Of a stretch of DNA of 18,797 bases, positions 1 to 6,708 are shown piece after piece. The stretch is from an uncultured Alphaproteobacteria bacterium. Its GTDB lineage: Bacteria; Pseudomonadota; Alphaproteobacteria; Rickettsiales; UBA1997. Position 1 is the stretch's first letter. Every line of letters begins with the position of its first letter. Below the pieces are notes generated by a model that ran no database searches, had not been told where the DNA came from, and saw only the letters and a program-made list of their open reading frames with translations. The DNA is taken from contig CAIYMZ010000114.1 of the NCBI GenBank assembly GCA_903927415.1, forward strand, positions 1 through 18,797, in the 5' to 3' direction. The translations under genes and the position numbers were made by a program.

Positions 1-52
1 ACCCCGTCATTCGACGGGGTGACAAGGGGAGAGCGTGGTGACAAAAAAAATC
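1..52. repeat. Partial palindromic repeat, same family as the in-gene element at 11928-12050
   Basis: Bases 1-20 form a perfect hairpin with 8-bp arms (ACCCCGTC / GACGGGGT) around a 4-nt loop. The following bases, cggggtgacaag then ggtgacaa, align with the left half of the palindrome inside the LD-carboxypeptidase gene, which has the same cggggtgacaag unit repeated every 21 nt. The copy is cut by the window edge or degenerate, and no right arm is visible. It runs into the open frame upstream of ruvX, where a GTG at 19 is a possible but less likely start. Family membership rests on alignment by eye. Confidence 0.55.
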
Positions 53-81
53 TTACAAAAGGAAATTTTACAAAACAAAAA

Positions 82-552
82 ATGATTTTTAGTAATGCAG
101 ACCAGCTAAATCAAGCCTTGCCGACGAAGGGTCGTTTGCTGGCGATTGACGTTGGTACCAAAAGAATTGGGATCGCGATTTGTGACGAAACTCGAACAAT
201 TGCGACACCGAAATTAATTTTAAATCGCCAGAGCGATCAAAAAGATTTCGAAAAAATTCACGAAATTATTTTGGAAAATAAAATCGTCGGAATCGTGATT
301 GGCCTGCCTCTGACGATGTCGGGTGGTGCGCAAGAAATGTCGGAATTCGCCGAAAAATTCGCCGAAAAATTTGACGAATTTTTAGAAAAAAAATTTCCGA
401 TTTTTCTTTTTGACGAAAGGTTGAGCAGCTTCGAAGCCAGAGAATTCCACGCTTCACCGCTGTCGCGGAAAAAAAATAAATTTGTCGATGACATTGCTGC
501 GAGTGTGATTTTGCAGCATTTTTTGGGAGAAAACAGCCTCACTAACTCTTGA
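82..552 (+). CDS. ruvX: RuvX/YqgF family putative pre-16S rRNA nuclease (Holliday junction resolvase-like)
   Basis: This 156-residue RNase H-fold protein matches the length of the YqgF/RuvX family, whose members act in 16S rRNA 5'-end maturation and were first described as Holliday junction resolvase-like. Visible family motifs in order are an acidic strand AIDVGTKRIGIAICDE near residues 21-36, VIGLPLTMSGG in the middle, FDERLSSFEAR, and VDDIAASVILQ near the C-terminus; these carry the conserved acidic residues. I chose the ATG at 82 because the family starts shortly before the AIDVGT strand. An in-frame GTG at 19 would add 21 residues, but these are encoded by a palindromic repeat and are rich in Lys, Gly and Thr. 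No clear Shine-Dalgarno precedes 82. The gene converges on hemA, with a palindrome between them. Confidence 0.93.
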   Translation: MIFSNADQLNQALPTKGRLLAIDVGTKRIGIAICDETRTIATPKLILNRQSDQKDFEKIHEIILENKIVGIVIGLPLTMSGGAQEMSEFAEKFAEKFDEFLEKKFPIFLFDERLSSFEAREFHASPLSRKKNKFVDDIAASVILQHFLGENSLTNS

Positions 553-570
553 AATGCAGCACCTCAAAAA

Positions 571-666
571 CTCGTCATCCTTGGCGCAACGCGCCGAGGA
601 TCTCAGGAGTTTAGCTCCGAAGCCAAACTCATGAGATCCTCGGCCTTTCAGGCCAAGGATGACGAG
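571..666. repeat. Palindromic element (family A, copy 1), likely terminator for hemA
   Basis: This is a 96-bp inverted repeat. The outer arms CTCGTCATCCTTGGC (571-585) and GCCAAGGATGACGAG (652-666) are perfect over 15 bp, and the inner arms 593-605 and 632-644 are perfect over 13 bp. On the minus strand the structure is followed by five T (566-570), as in an intrinsic terminator for hemA. The right arm overlaps the hemA coding region and supplies its stop codon. A diverged second copy lies at 4429-4516: the first 32 bases differ at two positions. Confidence 0.85.
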
Positions 667-1823
667 AGTGATTTTACCAACTCCCCAACCATCTCCTCCC
701 CATGCAACGGCGTCACCGTAATGCGCAGCCGCTCATCCCCCTTCGCCACTGTCGGAAAATTTATGTGCTGAACGTAAATATTAAACTCTTCAAGCAAACG
801 CTGCGAAACGGCTCTAGCTTTGGCGGCATCGCCAATCACCACCGAGACAATGTGTGAATTATTTTCGACGAATTTTATCCCAACTTTTTTTAATTCCGCT
901 TTCAAATGCGCGACATTTTCCTGCATTTTTTTGCGCTCAAAATCTGAGCAACGCAGGTGACGAATATTAGCCAACGTCGCCGCAGCAATCACCGGCGGCA
1001 GCGCCGTCGTAAAAATAAATCCCGAAGCAATGCCCCGCACGGCGTCAATGATTTCACGCTTCGCCGCGATATAGCCACCAATCACGCCGAATGATTTGGC
1101 GAAGGTTCCTTGAATGATGTCAATCTCATTTGCCAATTCTAACTGCTCACACAAACCAGCGCCAGTCGCGCCGTAGAGCCCTACTCCGTGCACTTCGTCA
1201 ACGTAAGTTAAAGCGGAATATTTTTTGGCGAGGGCGACAATTTCAGCAATTTTGCCAAAGTCGCCATCCATTGAAAACACTGATTCGGTGACGATTATTT
1301 TCGGCTGATCTTGCGGATAAGTTTGCAATAATTTTTCCAAATCCTGCATGTCATTGTGGCGGAAAATTTCTTTTTTGGCGCGGCTATTGCTGATGCCGGC
1401 AATGATTGAGGCGTGATTTTTAGCGTCGGAAAAAATCACCAAATCTGGAATTATTTTTGCTAAAGTTTGAATCGTCGCATCATTGGCGACGTAGCCGGAG
1501 ACGAAGCTCAGCGCCGCTTCCTTGCCGTGCAAATCAGCAATTTCTTTTTCGAGTTCGACAAGAGGATGATTGGTGCCAGAAATATTTCTTGTGCCTCCCG
1601 AGCCAAGGCCGAAGCGCTTCAATGCCTTTACTGCTTCGTCAATCGCCGTCGGATTTTGTCCCATTCCGAGGTAATCATTCGAACACCAAACAGTAATTTT
1701 TTTGCCGTTTTTATTGTTGATGGCGTAAGGAAATTCGCCGCAGATTCGCGAAATATCCAAAAATTCGCGGTAGCGATTTTCGCTGCGAAGCTGCTCTATT
1801 GCTTGCTTGAAGTATCCTAACAT
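648..1823 (-). CDS. hemA: 5-aminolevulinate synthase (Shemin pathway)
   Basis: The enzyme condenses glycine and succinyl-CoA to 5-aminolevulinate, the first step of haem synthesis in alphaproteobacteria, using pyridoxal phosphate. The 391-residue sequence is full length for the alpha-oxoamine synthase family. Visible signatures are WCSNDYLGMGQ (46-56), GSGGTRNISGT (74-84), the PLP-contacting DEVH (209-212), and GTFAKSFGVIGGY with the Schiff-base lysine at K243. The family form GTLAKAFG at K243 is slightly varied here. The last six codons and the TGA stop lie in the palindrome at 571-666, so the Ser-rich tail is repeat-derived. No Shine-Dalgarno is seen; a TATAAT sits at 1839-1834, only 10 nt before the ATG, suggesting a very short leader. 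hemC is encoded about 13 kb away. Confidence 0.97.
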   Translation of the reverse strand: MLGYFKQAIEQLRSENRYREFLDISRICGEFPYAINNKNGKKITVWCSNDYLGMGQNPTAIDEAVKALKRFGLGSGGTRNISGTNHPLVELEKEIADLHGKEAALSFVSGYVANDATIQTLAKIIPDLVIFSDAKNHASIIAGISNSRAKKEIFRHNDMQDLEKLLQTYPQDQPKIIVTESVFSMDGDFGKIAEIVALAKKYSALTYVDEVHGVGLYGATGAGLCEQLELANEIDIIQGTFAKSFGVIGGYIAAKREIIDAVRGIASGFIFTTALPPVIAAATLANIRHLRCSDFERKKMQENVAHLKAELKKVGIKFVENNSHIVSVVIGDAAKARAVSQRLLEEFNIYVQHINFPTVAKGDERLRITVTPLHGEEMVGELVKSLSSSLA

Positions 1824-1833
1824 TTTTTTGGAA

Positions 1834-1839
1834 ATTATA
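1834..1839 (-). promoter_or_regulatory. Candidate -10 box of hemA
   Basis: The minus strand reads TATAAT here, a perfect sigma-70 -10 match. Initiation about 7 nt downstream would give an almost leaderless hemA mRNA, which fits the absence of a Shine-Dalgarno. The -35 region is poor (TTAAAC at 17-bp spacing) and touches the edge of the large palindrome at 1861-2030. Confidence 0.35.
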
Positions 1840-1860
1840 ACTTAAATTCACACTCGGTTT

Positions 1861-2030
1861 AATCATCCTCCCCTTGAGGGAGGATCGGAGAAAATAGCCA
1901 AACGGAGTTTGGCCTATTTGATCCGAGGAGGGGTCAAGTTTGAGCGCGAACTCGACCCCTCCTCGGATCGCGAAAGGCCAAACTCCGTTTGGCTTCGCTC
2001 TTCCGATCCTCCCTCAAGGGGAGGATGATT
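1861..2030. repeat. 170-bp nested palindrome between the DMT transporter and hemA
   Basis: Three nested tiers of inverted repeats are visible. The outer arms 1861-1889 and 2002-2030 are perfect over 29 bp and start AATCATCCTCCCCTTGAGGG. The middle arms 1897-1914 and 1976-1993 are perfect over 18 bp and are themselves nearly self-complementary (gccaaac/gtttggc). The inner arms 1920-1935 and 1954-1969 are perfect over 16 bp. The spacers between tiers are asymmetric. No T-run follows on the minus strand, so a simple terminator role is not supported. No open reading frame of note is inside it. It fills most of the 236-bp gap between the two minus-strand genes. Confidence 0.9.
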
Positions 2031-2059
2031 AGACCGAGAAATTGTTGAGTAATTTAGAC

Positions 2060-2953
2060 TTACACATCCACCGCAAGAACTTTTTGTTTCTTACTCCCAC
2101 GCCGCGGCATCACAATAATCACGCCGAATAAAATCACCAGCGAGCCGATGATTACCCAAAGATCAATGATCTCGTCGAAAACAAAATAAGAAATTATTGA
2201 GGTAAAAATTAAACGCGTGAAGTCAAAGGGCTGAACGGTTGAGAGGTCAGATTTGGTGTAGGCGTTTGAGATGCAAATGTGAGTTAAATTTGAAACGAGA
2301 CCGAGCAACGCGAACCAAATTAAACTCTCAAAACCGATCGGTTTCATGTAAGGAAATGCGAATGGGATCGAGCAAATTAGCATCACGAATGACATGTAGG
2401 CGACGATGGTTGAGGGCTTCTCAGTCTTAGTCATTAGCTTGATTACGAGGTTGGAAATGATCCACAAAATGACTGAGGCGAAAGAATAAAAATAAGCGGG
2501 ATTAAATTCTTTGAAGCCGGGACGAAGAATGATTAAGATGCCGATGAAGCCAATGATACTGCCGATCCAACTGTGTCTCGAAACTTTTTCTTTGAGGAAA
2601 ATTACTGCCGCAATTGTGGTGAGAATCGGGATGATGAAACTGATCGAAACCGCTTCCGACAAAGGCAAAATTGTGACGACGTAAAACCAAATCATCATCG
2701 AGATTAACCCGTTGACGCCGCGGAAAATATGGAGGCGCAGGTGGTTGGTGTAGAGAACCTTTTTGTAATCGTGCATTATTTCCGGCAAGAAAAACAGCAA
2801 CCCAAAAAAATTCCGCACCATCACGATGAAGAAAATGTGGAACTCGCTGGAGAGGTAGCGCACTAGAGTGATCAGCAGTGAGGCGAAGAAGCAGGCGAGG
2901 ACGGTGTAGATGATTCCTTGGGCGTTGTTGGAGAGTTTGTGGAAACGTTTCAT
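2060..2953 (-). CDS. EamA/DMT-superfamily membrane transporter
   Basis: This 297-residue inner-membrane protein has about ten hydrophobic helices arranged as two EamA halves, the usual size and layout of the drug/metabolite transporter superfamily. The first half ends near the conserved stretch EAVSISFIIPILTTIAAVIF followed by LKEKVSRHSW, and the second half has the matching LIFTSIISYFVFDE followed by IIDLWVIIGSLVILFGVIIV. Rickettsiales carry several such transporters, one of which (Rickettsia Sam) imports S-adenosylmethionine, but nothing here fixes the substrate. The C-terminus is basic (RRGSKKQK) and cytoplasmic by the positive-inside rule. There is no clear Shine-Dalgarno. Palindromes lie on both sides, so it may be transcribed alone. 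Confidence 0.88.
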   Translation of the reverse strand: MKRFHKLSNNAQGIIYTVLACFFASLLITLVRYLSSEFHIFFIVMVRNFFGLLFFLPEIMHDYKKVLYTNHLRLHIFRGVNGLISMMIWFYVVTILPLSEAVSISFIIPILTTIAAVIFLKEKVSRHSWIGSIIGFIGILIILRPGFKEFNPAYFYSFASVILWIISNLVIKLMTKTEKPSTIVAYMSFVMLICSIPFAFPYMKPIGFESLIWFALLGLVSNLTHICISNAYTKSDLSTVQPFDFTRLIFTSIISYFVFDEIIDLWVIIGSLVILFGVIIVMPRRGSKKQKVLAVDV

Positions 2954-2973
2954 TTTGTTGGTTGGGAATTTTA

Positions 2974-3056
2974 AAGTTCGTCATTGCGAGCGAAGCGCGG
3001 CAATCCATACGCTCCAACCATCTGGATTGCTTCGCTGCGCTCGCAATGACGAACTT
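2974..3056. repeat. Palindromic element of the CGTCATTGCGAGCGAAGC type
   Basis: The perfect 19-bp arms 2974-2992 (AAGTTCGTCATTGCGAGCG) and 3038-3056 enclose further partly paired sequence, with gcaatcca on the left and tggattgc on the right. Repeats containing tcgtcattgcgagcgaagcg and caatcc are common in intergenic DNA of many bacterial genomes, including Rickettsiales. It separates the helicase 3' end from the transporter start. No T-run follows on the minus strand. Confidence 0.85.
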
Positions 3057-3073
3057 GAAATACGAGACAAAAA

Positions 3074-4372
3074 CTAATCAGCCGCACTCAACAACCCACG
3101 GTAGAACTCCACTGCCTCGCGGTTCGACGAGATTCTGCTAAAATTTATCGATTCAATAAAAATGCCTTCCAAGCTGCGAGCGCGCGACAGAGCGACGTAG
3201 GCTTGTCCTGGACTAAAAACATCGGCCAAGTCGCAAGAAATTTTATCAAGTGTTAGGCCTTGCGATTTGTGAATTGTCATCGCCCAAGCTAGAATTAGAG
3301 GCACTTGACTTACTCCCGCCTCAGTCACGATCATTTTTTTTTCTTCATCAAATTTTTCAATCAGCCATTCTTCCGGCATCAATGTTAGAATTTTTCCATT
3401 GGTAAATTCGACAACTGGATAAGATTTTTTTGATGAAAAGTCGCGAATAATTCCCAGTGACCCGTTGATTATTCCTTCTTTCTGGTAGGTATTTTTAATC
3501 ATCATCACCTGTGCTCCAGCCTTTAGTTTCAACATCTCTGCCGCAATGCAACTTTTTTTTAAAAACTCAATTTTTGCTGGCGTACCAAAATATTCTGCGA
3601 CATGTACGATTTCTTGACGCGGGATTTTTTTTAATTCCCCTTCGTTAATTTTTTCAACTTTGGCATTGTGCGTGGTTAGAATCGTCGGCTTAATTGCGCA
3701 ACTTTCATCCTTGGCATTTAACCTTGATTCTAAAGCCTTTCGATCATTCTCATCCAACTTTCCAAAGCGCAAATTATTCAAAATTTTTACAAACTTTTGA
3801 TCTGTTTGGCGGAAAATTTCCTCGAGAACAAAAACCTCTAAATTCAAATTTTGCCAACTTTCTGAATTGAAACAAAAATTAAAATTCTGACCAGAATGAT
3901 TGATTGGTGGCAATTGTAAAAAATCACCAAAGAGCAGCATTTGTATGCCTCCCATTGGCTTATCATTACCCCTAACTTGGCGAAAAACATGATCTAGAAT
4001 TTCAAAAACTTCAGCGGAAATCATCGAGACTTCATCAATCGCCAAAGCATGAGCTTGCTTTATTTTGCGCCTTACGCGACTGAATTTCGGACTAAAAATA
4101 TTCTCGACAATTTGATCTACCGGCAAATTAGCTAGACCAATCCCAGCCCAAGAATGAATGGTGGCGCCACCAATATTAACTGCGGCAACGCCTGTGCTGG
4201 CGGTTACTTCGAGACCAAGATGACTGTAATTTCGTTTGAGAAAGTTTAAGAGGTGAGATTTTCCGCTGCCAGCGCCGCCGGTGATAAAAAGATTTTTTCT
4301 AGCCTCAAAAGCTTCGATGACAGATTTTTGTTGAAAAGAAAGTGAGGAGAAGTCGGGAGTGGCGAGATTCAT
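3074..4372 (-). CDS. PIF1-like SF1B DNA helicase
   Basis: The 432-residue ATPase has the ordered motifs of PIF1/RecD-type 5'-3' helicases: Walker A GGAGSGKS (32-39), ASTGVAAVNIGGATIHSWAG (motif Ia and its TIHSW extension, about 58-77), Walker B DEVSM (113-117), GDFLQLPP (149-156), an arginine-finger region LEEIFRQ (183-189), and near the C-terminus MTIHKSQGLTLD and the AYVALSRARSLEGI motif VI. PIF1 helicases unwind G-quadruplexes, forks and recombination intermediates in DNA. The protein is a compact bacterial form without visible accessory domains. The C-terminal SRARSLEGI-F motif favours PIF1 over RecD2, which is usually longer with an N-terminal HhH region. There is no Shine-Dalgarno. It lies downstream of the dsbA-like gene but is separated by a terminator-like palindrome. 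Confidence 0.92.
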   Translation of the reverse strand: MNLATPDFSSLSFQQKSVIEAFEARKNLFITGGAGSGKSHLLNFLKRNYSHLGLEVTASTGVAAVNIGGATIHSWAGIGLANLPVDQIVENIFSPKFSRVRRKIKQAHALAIDEVSMISAEVFEILDHVFRQVRGNDKPMGGIQMLLFGDFLQLPPINHSGQNFNFCFNSESWQNLNLEVFVLEEIFRQTDQKFVKILNNLRFGKLDENDRKALESRLNAKDESCAIKPTILTTHNAKVEKINEGELKKIPRQEIVHVAEYFGTPAKIEFLKKSCIAAEMLKLKAGAQVMMIKNTYQKEGIINGSLGIIRDFSSKKSYPVVEFTNGKILTLMPEEWLIEKFDEEKKMIVTEAGVSQVPLILAWAMTIHKSQGLTLDKISCDLADVFSPGQAYVALSRARSLEGIFIESINFSRISSNREAVEFYRGLLSAAD

Positions 4373-4428
4373 CTGATTGGAAATCTTGGAGAGAATTTTT
4401 CGTTATCCTCAAAAAAGGATAAAAAATA

Positions 4429-4516
4429 CGTCATCCTTGGCGCAACGCACCGAAGATCTCGTGAGTTCAAGCTCAAATTCACAAGATCCTCGAGCCTTTC
4501 AGGCTCAAGGATGACG
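4429..4516. repeat. Palindromic element (family A, copy 2), likely terminator for the dsbA-like gene
   Basis: The arms CGTCATCCTTG (4429-4439) and CAAGGATGACG (4506-4516) are perfect, while the inner arms are imperfect. The left part matches copy 1 at 573-604, differing at two of the first 32 bases, and both copies share the internal gcctttcagg segment. On the minus strand the hairpin is followed by gta and then six T (4426-4421), so it can end the dsbA-like transcript. It fills the 156-bp gap before the helicase. Confidence 0.82.
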
Positions 4517-4528
4517 AAGGGCTTAATT

Positions 4529-5410
4529 TTATTTTTTACTTCTAACCGCCTCAACTTTTTCTTTGAGAGCCGCAAGATCTAAAGCTCCTGGGGAAAGCTC
4601 TTCTCCGATCACAAAACCTGGGGTGCCGTTAATGCCGATTGATCCGCCAAGAGCTAAATTTGCTTGGATGGCTCCGGCGATTTTTTGGGCATCATTTTTC
4701 AAAATCGCTTCCAATTTTGAGCTGTTGATTCCAACCGATTTAGCAATTTTTAACGCGCCATCTTTGCCTCTTTCATTTGATTTCATCAAAGCCGAATGAA
4801 ATTTTTGATATGATGCTGGTTCAGAAAAATGCACCGCAATTGCAACCATCGCCATTTCCGAAGAAGGCTGTCCAAGAATCGGAAATTCTTTGTAAACAAC
4901 CCTAACTTTTTTATCAGATTTTATGAGCTCTTCAACTGTGGCTTGAGCTTTTTTACAATAACCGCAGGCATAATCAAAAAACTCAACGATTGTTACATCG
5001 TAACCTGCAGGAGCATATTCCGGCGAATTTTTGTCATTGAACAATTCCTCTTTTTTTGGACCAATATTTTTTTGAGCATTTTTCATCTGGTCTTCCATGG
5101 CTTTTCTTTGCATGTTGGAGACGGAATCGATGATAGCTTTGGGATTAGCTTCAATCCACTTCGCGACAACTTTTTCAACATCATCAACTTTTTTTACTTT
5201 TTGGTCTTTATCTAAACCACTTGGATTGATTTCAGTTTTAGGAGCTTCAGGAGCCGCTTCAACAGCCGGTTTTTCTGCAGATGTTGAATCTGATGCTTTG
5301 TTGCCAAGAAGTGCGTAGGCACAGCCAATAACCAAAAGAACAGCGATCACGATAATGATTGGTTTTGTCAAAGACGGTTTAGAGCCAAAATTTTTATTGA
5401 GAAATGACAT
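4529..5410 (-). CDS. Membrane-anchored DsbA-family thiol:disulfide oxidoreductase
   Basis: The 293-residue protein has a single N-terminal membrane anchor (about residues 17-36), a Pro/Ala/Glu-rich linker (about 40-65), a helical stretch, then a DsbA-like thioredoxin domain from about residue 135. The active site is CGYC (149-152), preceded by the strand TIVEFFDYA, and the cis-proline loop is NGTPGFVIG. This arrangement is that of periplasmic disulfide oxidoreductases or isomerases tethered to the inner membrane, as in Com1-like and Rickettsia DsbA-like proteins. CGYC rather than CPHC leaves open whether it oxidises, isomerises or reduces. It is divergent from rnhB across 71 bp with no strong promoter pair that I can identify. 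The hydrophobic stretch contains a Cys at 30, but no convincing lipobox follows. Confidence 0.9.
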   Translation of the reverse strand: MSFLNKNFGSKPSLTKPIIIVIAVLLVIGCAYALLGNKASDSTSAEKPAVEAAPEAPKTEINPSGLDKDQKVKKVDDVEKVVAKWIEANPKAIIDSVSNMQRKAMEDQMKNAQKNIGPKKEELFNDKNSPEYAPAGYDVTIVEFFDYACGYCKKAQATVEELIKSDKKVRVVYKEFPILGQPSSEMAMVAIAVHFSEPASYQKFHSALMKSNERGKDGALKIAKSVGINSSKLEAILKNDAQKIAGAIQANLALGGSIGINGTPGFVIGEELSPGALDLAALKEKVEAVRSKK

Positions 5411-5481
5411 GGAAAATTGAGTTGGAATTAATGAAGGGGCGGGGGAAATTCGATCGTGATTAAATTAACTTATCGCTAGAA

Positions 5482-6111
5482 ATGCAACCGAGTTTTTCAA
5501 TCGAAAATAATTACCAAACTCTTCTCATCGCTGGAATTGATGAAGCTGGCCGCGGACCGCTTGCTGGACCGGTTGTAGCCGCTTGCGTAATTTTAAATCG
5601 CAACGATTTTCCACAAGAAATTAATGACTCAAAAAAACTATCAAAAAAATTACGTGAAAAAATATTTTTTGAGCTACAAAAAAAGTCGCGGTTCGGCATT
5701 GGAATAGTTAGCGAAAAAACCATTGATAAAATTAATATCTTGCAAGCTACGAAATTGGCGATGTTGCGCGCTTATTGTGATCTGCAACAAAAATATAAAA
5801 TTTCTCCCCAAATAATTTTGGTTGATGGCAATTTCATTCCCTTTGAAAAGCGGGATGAAATTGCTGAACTTATTGCGGTGATTAAAGGGGATCAGAAAAG
5901 CATGTCGATTGCTGCCGCATCAATCATCGCAAAAGAAACTCGTGATCAGATTATGGGTAATCTTCATCAGGAATATCCGCAATTTGGTTTTGATAAACAT
6001 GCTGGATATCCAACAAAATTTCATATCGAAAAAATTCGAGAATTCGGAATTTGTGAATTTCATCGCAAGTCATTCGAACCAATCAAATCAATACTTCATG
6101 CTAGTTGTTAA
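5482..6111 (+). CDS. rnhB: Ribonuclease HII
   Basis: The enzyme cleaves the RNA strand of RNA-DNA hybrids and removes single ribonucleotides from DNA. The 209-residue length is typical. The catalytic acids are visible as D20 and E21 in GIDEAGRGPLAGP, D115 in ILVDGN and D137 in IKGDQKSMSIAAASIIAKETRD, matching the DEDD set of bacterial RNase HII. The 3' motif HAGYPTKFHIE is also typical. The start is the first ATG before the conserved block; no Shine-Dalgarno is seen. It is the first gene of a tight plus-strand run, and its last 14 bases overlap the start of tsaC. Confidence 0.97.
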   Translation: MQPSFSIENNYQTLLIAGIDEAGRGPLAGPVVAACVILNRNDFPQEINDSKKLSKKLREKIFFELQKKSRFGIGIVSEKTIDKINILQATKLAMLRAYCDLQQKYKISPQIILVDGNFIPFEKRDEIAELIAVIKGDQKSMSIAAASIIAKETRDQIMGNLHQEYPQFGFDKHAGYPTKFHIEKIREFGICEFHRKSFEPIKSILHASC

Positions 6112-6703
6112 GGAGGGCGATCCTGATGCACTCAACATCGCCTGCGATTTTTTATGTGCTGGGAAAATAATTTCCTTCGCCACCGACACCGTTTATGGGT
6201 TAGCTGCTGACGCCACCAATCACGCCGCTATTGCCACTCTTTATCGAATAAAAAATCGTGACGAAAAAAAACCGATCGCAATTTTTGTAAAAGATTTAAC
6301 GACGGCAAAAAAAATTTTTTATTTCGACGAAACTTCAAAAAGAATCGCCAAAAATTTTTTACGAGAAAGTTTAACTTTAGTACTAAGAAAAAAATCTAAA
6401 AATCCCTACAAACTCGCTTACAACCTAAATCAAAACGATGATGAATTTCTGGGATTTAGAATTGTTAATCGTCCATTCATCAAAAATTTATTGGAAAAAT
6501 TTAACGGCATTTTAGCGGTCACTAGCGCTAATATTTCCTCACAAAAATCCGCAACAAATTCACAAGAAATAGAAAAATATTTTATCAATTCCGAACTTAG
6601 TTTAATTGTTGATGGGGGAGAATCGGCGACAAAAATTGCTTCAAAGGTTGTAAAAATTTGCGATAAAAAACTTACGATTCTTCGCCCAGGTTTAACGAAT
6701 TAG
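6098..6703 (+). CDS. tsaC: Threonylcarbamoyl-AMP synthase (TsaC/YrdC type)
   Basis: The enzyme makes threonylcarbamoyl-AMP from threonine, bicarbonate and ATP for t6A37 modification of ANN-decoding tRNAs. The 201-residue product is a single YrdC domain without the C-terminal Sua5 extension. Visible signatures are ATDTVYGLAADA (28-39), YRIKNRDEKKPIAIFV (49-64), FRIVNRP (120-126) and TSANISSQK (142-150), which cover the nucleotide and threonine pocket residues. I chose the ATG at 6098, inside the rnhB 3' end, because the YrdC fold starts about 20 residues before ATDTVYGL. The longer open frame back to 5909 reads rnhB out of frame. The 14-nt overlap suggests translational coupling. An AAGGAGG at 6110 lies inside the gene and faces an out-of-frame ATG. 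Confidence 0.94.
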   Translation: MLVVKEGDPDALNIACDFLCAGKIISFATDTVYGLAADATNHAAIATLYRIKNRDEKKPIAIFVKDLTTAKKIFYFDETSKRIAKNFLRESLTLVLRKKSKNPYKLAYNLNQNDDEFLGFRIVNRPFIKNLLEKFNGILAVTSANISSQKSATNSQEIEKYFINSELSLIVDGGESATKIASKVVKICDKKLTILRPGLTN

Positions 6704-6708
6704 AATTT

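Noticed and set aside
1467..1820. 117-codon plus-strand open frame antisense to hemA
   Set aside because: It is a shadow of the hemA 5' region with no family resemblance and no start signal.
2502..3017. 171-codon minus-strand open frame
   Set aside because: It overlaps the transporter gene in another frame, starts inside a palindromic repeat, and its composition (many His, Arg, Gln) is that of an out-of-frame shadow.
4369..4575. 68-codon minus-strand open frame between the dsbA-like and helicase genes
   Set aside because: It reads the dsbA-like 3' end out of frame and then the palindrome; the open stretch is due to the repeat and no motif is seen.
5909..6097. Longer tsaC start
   Set aside because: These codons are rnhB read out of frame; RNase HII motifs in the other frame are unmistakable.
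6110..6167. Perfect AAGGAGG followed by ATG at 6126
   Set aside because: The ATG is out of frame with tsaC and opens only about 14 codons; the purine run encodes Lys-Glu-Gly of TsaC.
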